Source of the DNA: DAOTYX01 sp034434635
GTDB lineage: Bacteria > Chloroflexota > Anaerolineae > B4-G1 > DUEL01
Assembly (NCBI GenBank): GCA_034434635.1
Contig: DAOTYX010000184.1
Coordinates: 1 to 64,000 of the forward strand
Reading direction: 5' to 3'
Length of the DNA stretch: 64,000 nucleotides
The stretch's first letter is position 1. The number at the start of each line of letters is the position of its first letter. Below the pieces are notes generated by a model. It saw only the letters and a list, made by a program, of their open reading frames with translations, was not told where the DNA came from and did no database searches. Positions 1 to 8,205 of the stretch are shown in pieces. A program made the position numbers and the translations under genes.

Positions 1-113
1 ACCACCTCCAGACCATCCCTGGCGCAAATATCCAGCCTGTACCCCAAGCCGCCAACCCCGCTCTTGTCCTATGGGCGCAAAAATATGACGGACACTCCGC
101 CTTGCCCAAGCAC

Positions 114-142
114 TTGACAATCCGTTTTATATATTGTATACT
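114..142 (+). promoter_or_regulatory. Promoter of the GntR gene with overlapping operator-like site
   Basis: TTGACA (114-119), a 17-nt spacer and TATACT (137-142) form a near-consensus sigma-70-type promoter. The AT-rich 11-mer TATATTGTATA (130-140) overlaps the -10 box. The same 11-mer overlaps the -10 boxes of the promoters near 6465 and 25341. Half of the typical FCD-GntR palindrome (ATTGTATAC, 133-141) is visible. Autoregulation by the adjacent regulator is inferred. Confidence 0.8.
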
Positions 143-256
143 CTAGAATAGTTTCTCCCCCAACCGGGGCGGTCTGCTCTTCCCGCAGAGTGTTTCTGGC
201 TCAGAAAGCACATGGCCTGCGGCGCTCACTGCGCCAGGCAGGTCAGGGAGGATGAG

Positions 257-985
257 ATGAAGCTAGACCTGGAAAGCGGATTCGAGGGCCGAGAGCGGGA
301 CGGCACCAAACTGGAGCGCGGAGCGCGCATCCTGCGCGAGGCGATCCTGCGCGGCGACCTGCGCCCGGGCCAGAAACTGCGCCAGCAGGAACTGGCCGAG
401 TCGTTGGGCATGAGCGCTACCCCGGTGCGAGAGGTGCTGCGTATCCTCGAGGCGGAGGGCCTCCTGGTGCGCGACCCCTACCGCGGCGTCTTCGTCGCCG
501 AGGTCTCCCCGGAGGACACCGAAGAGATCGCCCCCATCCGTGTCGCCCTGGAGAGCCTGGCGGTGAAGATGTGCGCCTCCCGCATCACCGACGACGAACT
601 GGCGACGCTGGAGCAACTGGCCCAGGAGATGGAGGAGGCCTGGCAGAAGGATATGGACCTGGTCCGGGTGCGCCGCTGCAACTACCATTTCCACTCCACC
701 ATCTACCACGCCTCGGGCTCCACCATCCTCTGCGGGATCATCGAACGGCTCTGGCCGCGCTTCGCCACCGACCTCCTGTGGATGATCCCCGGGCGCGCCG
801 ATAGTTCCATGGCCCAACATCGCGCCATCCTGGAGGCGCTGAAGCAGCGGGATGGCGACCGCGCGGCGGAACTGATGGCCGAGCACATCATGACCGCCGG
901 CCGCGAGATCGTCGAGTTCCTCAAACGGCAGAGTTGGGGCGTCATCCCCAGAACGGTGTCCACCAGCCTCACCAGCCAACGCTAA
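257..985 (+). CDS. GntR-family transcriptional regulator, FCD (FadR-like) subfamily
   Basis: Predicted 242-aa DNA-binding regulator. Residues about 21-82 form a GntR winged helix-turn-helix, with the recognition region around SATPVREVLRILEAEGLL and the wing around PYRGVFV. The rest is an all-helical FCD effector domain in which His residues of the usual metal/ligand site remain (HFH, QHR and EHI segments). The start at 257 is chosen because AGGGAGG (245-251) sits 5 nt upstream; an in-frame start at 212 lacks such a site. FCD regulators generally sense carboxylic acids or sugar acids and usually repress. The promoter overlaps an AT-rich site shared with two other promoters of the island, so it probably autoregulates and controls the catabolic cluster. 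The effector is unknown. Confidence 0.9.
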   Translation: MKLDLESGFEGRERDGTKLERGARILREAILRGDLRPGQKLRQQELAESLGMSATPVREVLRILEAEGLLVRDPYRGVFVAEVSPEDTEEIAPIRVALESLAVKMCASRITDDELATLEQLAQEMEEAWQKDMDLVRVRRCNYHFHSTIYHASGSTILCGIIERLWPRFATDLLWMIPGRADSSMAQHRAILEALKQRDGDRAAELMAEHIMTAGREIVEFLKRQSWGVIPRTVSTSLTSQR

Positions 986-1005
986 CCCAAGAAGGAGACC
1001 TCCTC

Positions 1006-2073
1006 ATGGCTTCCACCCCCGCTACGATTCAGCGGCCGTCGCACGGTAGAGCGTATGTCCGTAGTTTCCTGTTCTCGGTGAAGATCAACTCCCCCCTCGC
1101 CCGCCTGCACGTGGTGACCAAACTCCTGCTGGTGCTGGCCCTCTCCGTCGTCATCGTTCGTTTCATCAATACCGCCAACCCCGACCCACTGGGAGCGATC
1201 CTCCTTGCCCTGCTGGCCACCCTGGCGCTGTACCTGAGCGGGGTGATGCGCTGGGTCTTTCACTCCTACCTGCTGGTGCTCTTCCCCGCGCTCCTGGGCA
1301 TGGCCCTCACCTGGGTGATCTTCAACCCCGACCCCGGCGCTGGCGTCCTGTGGCGCATCCCGGTCTACAACGGACAGATCACCCTGGGGGTCTCGCTGGG
1401 ATTGGGCCTCTTCCTGGCCTTTCTGGTGGGCTGGTACGTGGTGCGGCGCGGGGTGTTCTGGGGGTTGGTGGGAGGGCTGGCGCTGGCCCTGGTGGTCACC
1501 CGTTTCGTGGGTAACCCCTCCATCACCTTCGCCCGCTTCGAGTTCTTCCACCCGCTGGCCATCATCGTCTCACAGCGGAACCTGGTCGTCGCTGTGACCA
1601 AGGCGCTGGGCTACGGGGCGATGATCTTCGTCTCCCTGCTTCTGGTGATGACCACCCGGGACATCGAACTGACCGGGGCGATGATGCAGATGCGCGTCCC
1701 CTATGTGGCCAGTTTCTTCGTCTCCACGATGCTGCGCAGCCTGAGCATGGCCCTCAGCGACTACAGCACGATCCGCCAGGCGCAGATCGCCCGCGGGGTC
1801 TCGCTGCGCAAGAAGAACTTTCTTCAGATTATCGCCGACCTGGCTTACATGGCGGTCCCCCTCACCGCCACGATGTTGCGTCGCTCCAGCGAGGTGGGCG
1901 ACGCCGTGCTGATCCGCGGCTTCTCGATGCAGACGCGCAAACCCACGGAGTTCCATGAGGTCCGCCGGTTCACCTGGGTGGATGGAGTGGTACTGGGCAT
2001 CTGCGCCCTGTTCGTGGTGATCGTCTTCGTCTTCAGGCTCAACATCACACAACTGCTGGGAGTAACCCTATGA
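1006..2073 (+). CDS. ecfT: ECF transporter transmembrane (T) component
   Basis: 355-aa integral membrane protein of the EcfT/CbiQ type, the scaffold linking a substrate-binding S component to the ATPases in energy-coupling-factor importers. Several hydrophobic segments lie in the N-terminal two thirds. The C-terminal cytoplasmic part carries the two coupling motifs of the family: QIARGVSL, and later the VLIRGFSM segment in place of the second A-R-G box. GAAGGAGA at 991-998 precedes the ATG. The gene follows the regulator by 20 bp and overlaps the ATPase gene by 4 bp (ATGA), so the three form an operon. The substrate cannot be read from this subunit. Confidence 0.9.
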   Translation: MASTPATIQRPSHGRAYVRSFLFSVKINSPLARLHVVTKLLLVLALSVVIVRFINTANPDPLGAILLALLATLALYLSGVMRWVFHSYLLVLFPALLGMALTWVIFNPDPGAGVLWRIPVYNGQITLGVSLGLGLFLAFLVGWYVVRRGVFWGLVGGLALALVVTRFVGNPSITFARFEFFHPLAIIVSQRNLVVAVTKALGYGAMIFVSLLLVMTTRDIELTGAMMQMRVPYVASFFVSTMLRSLSMALSDYSTIRQAQIARGVSLRKKNFLQIIADLAYMAVPLTATMLRRSSEVGDAVLIRGFSMQTRKPTEFHEVRRFTWVDGVVLGICALFVVIVFVFRLNITQLLGVTL

Positions 2074-3869
2074 GCGTCATGGTGAAGGTGGAGGACTTCC
2101 ACTGGCGGTATCCGAGTTTTGCCGGGATTGAGGAAAACCCCTGGACGTTGAAGGGAATCAACCTGGAAGTTGAGAAAGGAGAGTTCTTCGGCATCACCGG
2201 TCCCAGCGGGGCCGGAAAGACAACGACCTGTAAGGCCATCCTGGGGATCATCCCCCACGGCCTGAAGATTCCCTATCGCTACTACAACCATCACCTCAAG
2301 GGCAGCGTGTGGGTGGATGGGGAACTCGTCACCGGCGTCAACCCTGAGGGCAACGTCGTGGACGATCAGCCGCTGGGGGAGTTGTTGGGCAAGGGCATCA
2401 TCGCCCCCAGGGGCGGCATGGTGCTGCAGGATCCGGAGACGCAGTTTCTCAGGATGAGCCTGCTGCACGAGGTCGCCTTCGGCCTGCAACTGCTGAAACT
2501 GCCGGCGGAGGAGATCGAGGCGCGCGTGCGCGAGGCGCTGGAGATGGTGGGGCTGGGGTTCCTGATTGATGACGCGGCCTACATCCATCCCAACGACCTC
2601 TCGGGCGGACAGAAGCAGCGGGTGGCGATCGCCTCCTTCCTGGCGATGCGCCCGGAGTTGCTGGTGCTCGACGAACCGACCAGCGACCTGGACCCGCAGG
2701 GGAAGAGCGAGGTGATCGAGACGGTGCGCATGCTCCACGAGCGGCACAACATGACCGTCGTGCTGGTCGAGCAGGACCCGGAGATCCTGTGTCGCTTCTG
2801 CGACCGCATCGCCCTGATAGAGGACGGCCAGGTGCGCATGGTCGAGCTGGCCAACCGGTTCTATCGCCGCGTGGACATCCTGGACGGCTGCGGCATCTAC
2901 AAGTTTGAGGTCTCCGAGATCGCTGCGCGGGCGGCCATCCATCAAGGGGACAGCGTACCGATCAGCATCGAGGAGTCTCTGGCCTGTTTCCCGCGCGATC
3001 TGGATTGTGCGTTGCAGCCAGCGGACTATGTGCCGACAGGTGAGGTGCTGCTGGAGGTCAAAGACCTGGAGTACGTCTACGAGGACGGGACGCAGGCGCT
3101 GTTCGGCGTCAACTTCAACCTGCACAAGGGGGAGGTGCTGGCGCTGCTGGGCACCAACGGCAGCGGCAAGACCACCGTGGCCAAGATCCTCAACGGCATC
3201 TACGCCCCCAGCGGTGGGGTGGTGCGCGTCTTGGGACAGGACATCTCGCGCCGCTCGGTGCGGCGGCAGTTGCCGCGCCATGTCGGGTATGTCTTCCAGA
3301 ACCCCGACCACCAGATCTTCACGCGCAAGGTGCGGGACGAGGTGGCCTACGGGTTGAAGAGCCTGCAGGTGCCGGCGGAGGAGATGGAAGAGCGCATCAT
3401 GCAGGCGCTGGAGGCGGTGGGGTTGGCGGACAAGGCCGATGAGGACCCGCTCTTCCTGGGCAAGGGGCAGCGGCAGCGGCTGGCCGTGGCCTCGATCCTG
3501 GCCATGCGGCCGGAGATCATCATCGTGGACGAGCCGACCACTGGCCAGGACTATCGCATGGTCTGCGGGATCATGGAGCTGCTGGAGGAGTTGCACAGCC
3601 AGGGGAACACGGTGCTGATCATCACCCACGACATGACCCTGGTGGCGAACTACTGCCAGCGGGTAGTGGTGCTGCTGGATGGACGGGATATCTTCACCGG
3701 CAGTCCGCGCGAGTTGTTCGGCAGCCCGGAGAACGTCCGCGCCACGCGGCTGTGCGCGCCGCAGGCGATCTCGTTGAGCGTGGCCATGCGCGAGCGGAAC
3801 GAAAACTTCCCTTTGTTGTTGAACAAGATGGAGTGGGTGCAGGCGTTGGAGAGATACGCCCGCGGCTGA
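2070..3869 (+). CDS. ECF transporter ATPase, two fused ABC domains
   Basis: 599-aa protein holding both ATPase modules of an ECF importer, normally two separate subunits (EcfA1/EcfA2). Domain 1 has Walker A GPSGAGKTT, signature LSGGQKQR and Walker B LLVLDEPTSD. Domain 2 has Walker A GTNGSGKTT, Walker B IIIVDEPTTG and a modified signature, LGKGQRQR instead of LSGGQ. Each domain contains the Q-loop region (QDPETQF, QNPDHQIF). The start codon overlaps the ecfT stop. The altered second signature means the two nucleotide sites are probably not equivalent, as in many asymmetric ABC ATPases. Fused ECF ATPases are known but less common than the two-gene form. Confidence 0.9.
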   Translation: MSVMVKVEDFHWRYPSFAGIEENPWTLKGINLEVEKGEFFGITGPSGAGKTTTCKAILGIIPHGLKIPYRYYNHHLKGSVWVDGELVTGVNPEGNVVDDQPLGELLGKGIIAPRGGMVLQDPETQFLRMSLLHEVAFGLQLLKLPAEEIEARVREALEMVGLGFLIDDAAYIHPNDLSGGQKQRVAIASFLAMRPELLVLDEPTSDLDPQGKSEVIETVRMLHERHNMTVVLVEQDPEILCRFCDRIALIEDGQVRMVELANRFYRRVDILDGCGIYKFEVSEIAARAAIHQGDSVPISIEESLACFPRDLDCALQPADYVPTGEVLLEVKDLEYVYEDGTQALFGVNFNLHKGEVLALLGTNGSGKTTVAKILNGIYAPSGGVVRVLGQDISRRSVRRQLPRHVGYVFQNPDHQIFTRKVRDEVAYGLKSLQVPAEEMEERIMQALEAVGLADKADEDPLFLGKGQRQRLAVASILAMRPEIIIVDEPTTGQDYRMVCGIMELLEELHSQGNTVLIITHDMTLVANYCQRVVVLLDGRDIFTGSPRELFGSPENVRATRLCAPQAISLSVAMRERNENFPLLLNKMEWVQALERYARG

Positions 3870-3955
3870 TGCGCTTGCCTGAAAACGATTAACCCGGTCT
3901 CGAAAGTTGTGCCCTGGCAGGGAAAGGAGGTGGTCCATCGCCCACGCACAGCAGA

Positions 3956-3974
3956 GTGATCCGTCACGGATCGC
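3956..3974 (+). other. Hairpin in the leader of the S-component genes
   Basis: The 159-bp gap 3870-4028 between the ATPase and the first S-like gene contains a perfect-to-wobble 8-bp stem (GTGATCCG, loop TCA, CGGATCGC) and, before it, a small CCCT/AGGG hairpin around 3922-3932. No T-tract follows. No riboswitch consensus that I know fits. It may be a processing or stability hairpin that sets different levels of S components and ATPase. Confidence 0.4.
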
Positions 3975-4028
3975 CAACTGTCCAGTAGCAGCGTCGTCCG
4001 TACCCACAGGTTCAAGGAGGAACGCGAT

Positions 4029-4667
4029 ATGTCGTCTAGGGCACCTGTAAACTATGGCCTCAAGTGGAACCCCAATCCACCGGTGACGGTGCCGCAGTTG
4101 GTGGCTTATGCCCTGGCTACCGGAATCTACACCATCCTCGCCTGGCTGGGGGTCATCGGCTTGCCCGTGGGGATTGCTGGAGTCTCGGCCCTCTTCGTCG
4201 CCGTCGGCTTCGGGGTCCCCTTTGCGATGTGGTTTGGTCTCTGGGGCTTGGTGATGGGCTTCATCGGCACCACCGTCGGCGCAGGGATCCTGACTGGCCT
4301 GCCCATCCCCATTGCCCTGGCCTTCGGTGTGGGGGACGTTATCCTTTATGGCAGCCTGTTGCTGCTGTATCGTGGATTGGCCCCGCGCTTCGGTGTGGAC
4401 CCCATCGGCCGGGATGTCTTCACCCCCAAAGGTTTTCTTTTCTTCTTCATCATGGCGGCCAATCTGCCCCACATCCTCGGCGGCATCTACGGCACCTGGC
4501 TACTGTATACGGTCGGCTTTGTCCCGCCAGATGCGATCCTGCTGACCTTCTTGGGTTTCTGGTTGGGCAACGTGATTGTTGTGACCGTGATTGCCCCGAT
4601 CCTGCTGCGGCTCTTGGGGCCGGTGGTCGAGCGGTTCGGGCTGACCAACTACGGTTGGCTCACCTAG
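4029..4667 (+). CDS. Putative ECF transporter substrate-binding (S) component 1
   Basis: 212-aa polytopic membrane protein with about six hydrophobic segments: near residues 20-45, 48-85, 95-112, 135-165 and 170-195. AAGGAGGAACG lies just before the ATG. It has the size and hydrophobicity of an ECF S component and directly follows T and A subunits. It is a close paralogue of the next gene; both begin with a YGL-WNPNPP segment followed by the same pattern of membrane helices. I recognise no named S-component family (BioY, ThiT, RibU and so on), so the substrate is unknown. Given the catabolic genes downstream, an N-heterocycle or organic acid is a reasonable guess. Confidence 0.6.
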   Translation: MSSRAPVNYGLKWNPNPPVTVPQLVAYALATGIYTILAWLGVIGLPVGIAGVSALFVAVGFGVPFAMWFGLWGLVMGFIGTTVGAGILTGLPIPIALAFGVGDVILYGSLLLLYRGLAPRFGVDPIGRDVFTPKGFLFFFIMAANLPHILGGIYGTWLLYTVGFVPPDAILLTFLGFWLGNVIVVTVIAPILLRLLGPVVERFGLTNYGWLT

Positions 4668-4687
4668 CACTTCAGGAGGGAGGAACG

Positions 4688-5335
4688 ATGTCCGAACGTA
4701 TGTCAAAGATGACGACCTCTTACGGTCTGCGCTGGAACCCCAACCCGCCGATCACGGTGGTCAGCCTGGTGACCTACGCTGTGGCCGCGGGGGTATACAC
4801 GATCCTCTCCTGGTTGGGGGTGATCGCTCTGCCGGTGGGCATCGTCAGCGTTTCGGCGTTGTTCGTGGCCATCGGCTTTGGCATCCCCTTCGCCATCTGG
4901 TTTGGCGGCTGGGGACTGGTGATCGGCTACATCGGCTCCTTCATCGGCGCGGGCATCCTGGCTGGCACGCCGGTACTCTTGACCATTCCCTTCGCCTTCG
5001 TGGACTGGATCCAGTTCGGCATCCCGCTGCTGGCCTACCGTCTGCTGGCGCGACGCTTCGGCCTGCATCCGCTCGGCAAGGACGTCTACAGCCTGAAGGG
5101 TTTTCTGTTCTTCCTGGTATTCGCCGTCATCATCCCCAATGGCCTCGGCGCCCTGTACGGGATCACCATCCTCTACCTGGGCAACCTGGTGCCGCCGGAT
5201 GCCTTCTGGCCCGCGGTCTCCGCCTGGTGGATCGGCAACATGATCGTCACCGTCATCATCGCCCCTATCCTCCTGCGTGTGTTGACGCCGGTGATCGAGC
5301 GGTACGGCCTGGCCACCCACGGTGTCATCTCCTAA
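4688..5335 (+). CDS. Putative ECF transporter substrate-binding (S) component 2
   Basis: 215-aa membrane protein paralogous to the preceding gene over its full length. The shared landmarks are the YGLRWNPNPPIT segment near the N-terminus, the LSWLGVIALPVGI segment and a final NMIVTVIIAPILLRVL helix. It starts at 4688 behind CAGGAGGGAGGAACG, 20 bp after its paralogue. Tandem S-like genes beside one T/A module suggest either two related substrates sharing one energising module or a heteromeric S unit. Nothing in the sequence decides between these. A 17-bp hairpin follows the stop codon. Confidence 0.6.
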   Translation: MSERMSKMTTSYGLRWNPNPPITVVSLVTYAVAAGVYTILSWLGVIALPVGIVSVSALFVAIGFGIPFAIWFGGWGLVIGYIGSFIGAGILAGTPVLLTIPFAFVDWIQFGIPLLAYRLLARRFGLHPLGKDVYSLKGFLFFLVFAVIIPNGLGALYGITILYLGNLVPPDAFWPAVSAWWIGNMIVTVIIAPILLRVLTPVIERYGLATHGVIS

Positions 5336-5346
5336 GCCAGCAACAG

Positions 5347-5386
5347 ATCAGACCTCCGAGGTCCCCAGAGGCCTCGGAGGTCTGAT
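5347..5386 (+). terminator. Long intergenic hairpin after the ECF genes
   Basis: A 17-bp stem (ATCAGACCTCCGAGGTC pairing with GGCCTCGGAGGTCTGAT, one G-T wobble) with a 6-nt loop begins 11 bp after the stop of the second S-like gene. No run of T follows, so it may be a processed 3' end or stability structure and not a classical intrinsic terminator. Similar strong stems sit at other operon junctions in this island (20744, 34553, 37154). Confidence 0.5.
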
Positions 5387-5444
5387 TGAGGCAACCGTTT
5401 GCCCTGTATCCTTCCGCAGGGCAGTTCTGACTGAGAGGTGAGTG

Positions 5445-6440
5445 ATGTTGCGAGCGGATCGCGTCAAAGAGGCTCACACGAAGATCGTACCACCCTTCTC
5501 CCTCGATGAGAGTATGACGTTTTTCTGCCCGCAGGAGAACCTGGAAGCGCTGGAGCATCCCCGCGTGCGCGCATTTCAGGAGTATCTGCTTAACGAATAT
5601 CAGCCTCCGCTGCACGGAAAACGGGCGGTGATGCTGCTCCTGCCGTGCACCAAGACCAAGCCCTATATCCTGAGCGCGGAGCATCAGGCGATCAACGGCT
5701 TTCTGCTGGCGCAGGGGTTCGGTCCCCTGGAGGAGGCGCAGGTACCCGCGGGACTGGCCGAGGCGCTGCCGGCGTGGGCCGATCCCCGGCTGCTCAACAA
5801 CGGCATCTGGGCGCGGGGCGATCTGTTGTTGCATCGCTTCGTTGTCTCCGAGCCGATGGCTCTGGTGCCCTATGAGCTGATCTACACCTTCCAGGGCGGG
5901 GTCTCGCCGGCCAGCCAATATGACGACCCGGGCCTGTTCGAGCATCGCGGCACGGCGGTCTGTCCCTGGCGGGCTGACTACACGGGCATCCCGGCCGCCG
6001 ACGGTTACCGTTGGGGAGATCGGGAGAAGGCGGCCTACGTGGAGGTGCACAACCGGTTGGTGCGCATCATCGTGGCCTTGTTGGATCGCTTCGGTGACGC
6101 CTACGTGGCGCGGCTGGCCTATGTCAGCCCCGGCCTCACCCATCGCAGTTTCCTGACCAGCGTCGAGGAGAAGCGGCGGGCAGGACTCCCGCTGGGCCGA
6201 CGCACGACAGCGGGCTTGCTGCGCCTGGAGGGGGTCAATGACCTGCGGCCGGGCCGGGTGCGCGTTATCCCCGACGAGGTGGAGATTGAGAAGATCCTCA
6301 CCCGTCTGGGCAGGCGCATGCCCGGCGCCAGTTCGCGCCAGGTGCGTGGCTTCTTCGCCACTGGCGGCGGCGGGGCAACCCCCTTGATCCTTCCGGAGAC
6401 GCTGGAGGTCCTGCGCGAGCACCTGCTGGACTGGTGTTGA
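5445..6440 (+). CDS. DUF5591-like protein with an archaeosine-synthase-type motif
   Basis: 331-aa predicted cytosolic protein. Residues 67-74 read PCTKTKPY, followed by a short LSAEH segment with His80. This resembles the P-C-S-x-x-K-P-Y-x-x-S-x-S-H motif of the DUF5591 domain in archaeosine synthase (ArcS), which modifies a 7-deazaguanine base in archaeal tRNA. I recognise no TIM-barrel transglycosylase or PUA domain, so this would be a stand-alone version. ATG 5445 is preferred over GTG 5442 because AGAGGTG (5433-5439) is better spaced from it. The gene sits between an ECF importer and an aminotransferase, an unexpected place for a tRNA-modification protein. It may act on a free base or small molecule. 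Family assignment is moderate and function unknown. Confidence 0.5.
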   Translation: MLRADRVKEAHTKIVPPFSLDESMTFFCPQENLEALEHPRVRAFQEYLLNEYQPPLHGKRAVMLLLPCTKTKPYILSAEHQAINGFLLAQGFGPLEEAQVPAGLAEALPAWADPRLLNNGIWARGDLLLHRFVVSEPMALVPYELIYTFQGGVSPASQYDDPGLFEHRGTAVCPWRADYTGIPAADGYRWGDREKAAYVEVHNRLVRIIVALLDRFGDAYVARLAYVSPGLTHRSFLTSVEEKRRAGLPLGRRTTAGLLRLEGVNDLRPGRVRVIPDEVEIEKILTRLGRRMPGASSRQVRGFFATGGGGATPLILPETLEVLREHLLDWC

Positions 6441-6449
6441 ATCTCTTTT

Positions 6450-6480
6450 TTTGGAACCCTTTGGTATACAATATAATATA
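6450..6480 (+). promoter_or_regulatory. Promoter with operator-like palindrome before aminotransferase 1
   Basis: The 55-bp gap contains TATAAT (6472-6477) with a weak -35 (TTTGGA at 6450-6455, spacing 16). TTGGTATACAAT (6461-6472) matches the common FCD-GntR palindrome ATTGTATACAAT at 10 of 12 positions. The 11-mer TATATTGTATA occurs here on the minus strand (6465-6475). It is identical to those over the -10 boxes at 130-140 and 25341-25351. Confidence 0.7.
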
Positions 6481-6495
6481 TGAAAGAGAGGAACG

Positions 6496-7728
6496 ATGGA
6501 CGAAGCAACCCGGCAGGCCTATATCCAGATGGATCGCCGGTACATCTGCCGCACCACCCCCTTCCCCAAAGACATGGTCATCGCTGAGTCGCACGGCTGC
6601 ACCATCACCACCGTAGACGGACAGGAATACCTCGATCTGCTGGCCGGCATCGCCGTCTGCAATGTCGGTCACCGCAACCCTGAAGTGGTGGAGGCGGTCA
6701 AAGCGCAACTGGACCGCTCCATGCACGTGATGGTCTTCAGCAAGTTCATCATCCCGATCCAGGTCGACGCCGCGCGGCTGCTGGCCGAGGTCACCCCGCC
6801 AGGTCTGGAGACCACCTTCTTCACCAACAGCGGCTGTGAGGGGATCGAGGGGGCACTGAAGACGGCGCGCAAGTACACCGGACGCAGCCGCATCATCTCC
6901 TGCCAGCGCGCCTTCCACGGCCGGACCTTCGGCGCCCTCTCGGTGACCTGGCGCGAGACCTACCGCAAGCCCTTCGAGCCGCTCGTGCCCGACGTGCATT
7001 TCATCCCCTTCAACGACCTGGAGGCGGCCCGTGCGGCGATTGACGACCGCACCGCCGCGATCATCCTGGAGCCGGTACAGGGGGAGGGCGGGGTGCGCAT
7101 CCCCGATGACGACTACCTGCCGGGCCTGCGGCAGATCTGTGACCAGACCGGGGCGCTGATGATCCTGGATGAAGTGCAGACCGGCTTTGGGCGCACCGGG
7201 CGTTGGTTCGGCTGCGACCACTGGGGGGTGAGCCCCGACATCATGGTGCTGGCCAAGGCGCTCGGCGGCGGCATGCCCCTCGGCGCCTTCATCGGCCGGC
7301 CGGAGGTGATGGACACGCTGTGCGACCCCATGCTCTCCCACCTCACCACCTTCGGCGGTCACCCGGTCTGCTGTGCGGCGGCAGTGGCGGCGATCCGCTT
7401 CATGCAGCAGGAGGACCTCCCTGCACGCGCCGCGGAACGGGGGGGGCAGTTCATGGCCGGCCTGCGCCTGATGCAAGAACGATACCCCGCGGTGATCAAA
7501 GAGGTGCGCGGCCTGGGGCTGATGATCGGCATCGAACTGCACAGTCGAGAGGTGATGGCCCGCTTCGTGGACGAGGTGCACCGCCAGCATCTGATCATCG
7601 GCGACTCGATCAACGACGACCTCACCGCCCGTCTGGAGCCGCCGCTGACCATCACCCCGCAGGAGGTGGACGAGGCGCTCTCTCGCCTCGAGGCTGCCTG
7701 CCGGGCTACTGCACAGATGAAACCATGA
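6496..7728 (+). CDS. Class III PLP-dependent aminotransferase (1)
   Basis: 410-aa fold-type I aminotransferase of the acetylornithine/4-aminobutyrate/beta-alanine group, moving an amino group between an omega-amino compound and a 2-oxo acid. The PLP-binding lysine is Lys254 in LAKALGGGMPLGA. The cofactor aspartate lies in LMILDEVQTGFGRTG, and the phosphate-binding NSG is in FFTNSGCEGIEGALK. GAGAGGAACG precedes the ATG. It is the first gene behind a promoter with the shared operator-like site and overlaps the cupin gene by 4 bp. It is similar to the aminotransferase at 32206. Its substrate is not determinable by eye; a beta- or omega-amino acid from ring cleavage is plausible. Confidence 0.88.
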   Translation: MDEATRQAYIQMDRRYICRTTPFPKDMVIAESHGCTITTVDGQEYLDLLAGIAVCNVGHRNPEVVEAVKAQLDRSMHVMVFSKFIIPIQVDAARLLAEVTPPGLETTFFTNSGCEGIEGALKTARKYTGRSRIISCQRAFHGRTFGALSVTWRETYRKPFEPLVPDVHFIPFNDLEAARAAIDDRTAAIILEPVQGEGGVRIPDDDYLPGLRQICDQTGALMILDEVQTGFGRTGRWFGCDHWGVSPDIMVLAKALGGGMPLGAFIGRPEVMDTLCDPMLSHLTTFGGHPVCCAAAVAAIRFMQQEDLPARAAERGGQFMAGLRLMQERYPAVIKEVRGLGLMIGIELHSREVMARFVDEVHRQHLIIGDSINDDLTARLEPPLTITPQEVDEALSRLEAACRATAQMKP

Positions 7729-8201
7729 CTCCCCCGATGACCTTCCAGGTCCTCGCCAGCAGAGATGGGGAGGACAGAACTTGGAGGCGGCAGATGTATC
7801 TCGTCCGGGAACACGAGGTGACCGGCGATCGCATGGACCCGCCCTACGCACGGGTGGTCAAGCACCTGGTGGCGGCGTGGAACGCCGGTGCAACCCATCT
7901 CTGGTTGGGTGTCTCGGTCATTGACCCGCTCAGCAGTTCGAACCTTCATGTCCACGAGGGTCAGGAGGAGGTCTTCTACTGCCTGAGCGGCCGGGGGCGC
8001 ATCCGCGTGGGTGACGAAGAGGCTTCCTTCGAGCCCGGCTGTTGCGTCTTCGTGCCTCCCGGGGTGGCACACCAGCTGATCAATACCCAGAGTGACGAGG
8101 TGCTGCGCGTCCTCTCGGCGACTGCCCCCCCCTTCAGCCGTGAAGGCTGGTCCAACGTTCATGCCGCCGGTGGCGCGGATGAAACGGTCCGAAAGGAGTA
8201 G
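7725..8201 (+). CDS. Cupin-domain protein
   Basis: 158-aa single-domain cupin. The two metal-binding motifs are visible: HVHEGQEEVFYCLSGRG (His-x-His, Glu) and PPGVAHQLIN (second His). Such proteins act as small isomerases, dioxygenases or binding proteins. The ATG overlaps the stop of the aminotransferase by 4 bp (ATGA), so the two are translationally coupled, and the flavoprotein gene follows 4 bp later. An in-frame ATG at 7737 is an alternative start. The specific role is unknown. Confidence 0.8.
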   Translation: MTPPMTFQVLASRDGEDRTWRRQMYLVREHEVTGDRMDPPYARVVKHLVAAWNAGATHLWLGVSVIDPLSSSNLHVHEGQEEVFYCLSGRGRIRVGDEEASFEPGCCVFVPPGVAHQLINTQSDEVLRVLSATAPPFSREGWSNVHAAGGADETVRKE

Positions 8202-8205
8202 AGAC

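Noticed and set aside
1..113. Gene at the left edge
   Set aside because: No convincing coding or structural signal in the first 113 bases.
212..256. N-terminal extension of the GntR protein from 212
   Set aside because: The extra 15 residues are Cys/Gly-rich and unlike the family, and the ribosome-binding site fits the start at 257.
1845..4472. Very long open frame on the minus strand opposite the ECF genes
   Set aside because: His/Asp/Gln-rich shadow of high-GC coding DNA. The plus-strand genes have clear domains and ribosome-binding sites.
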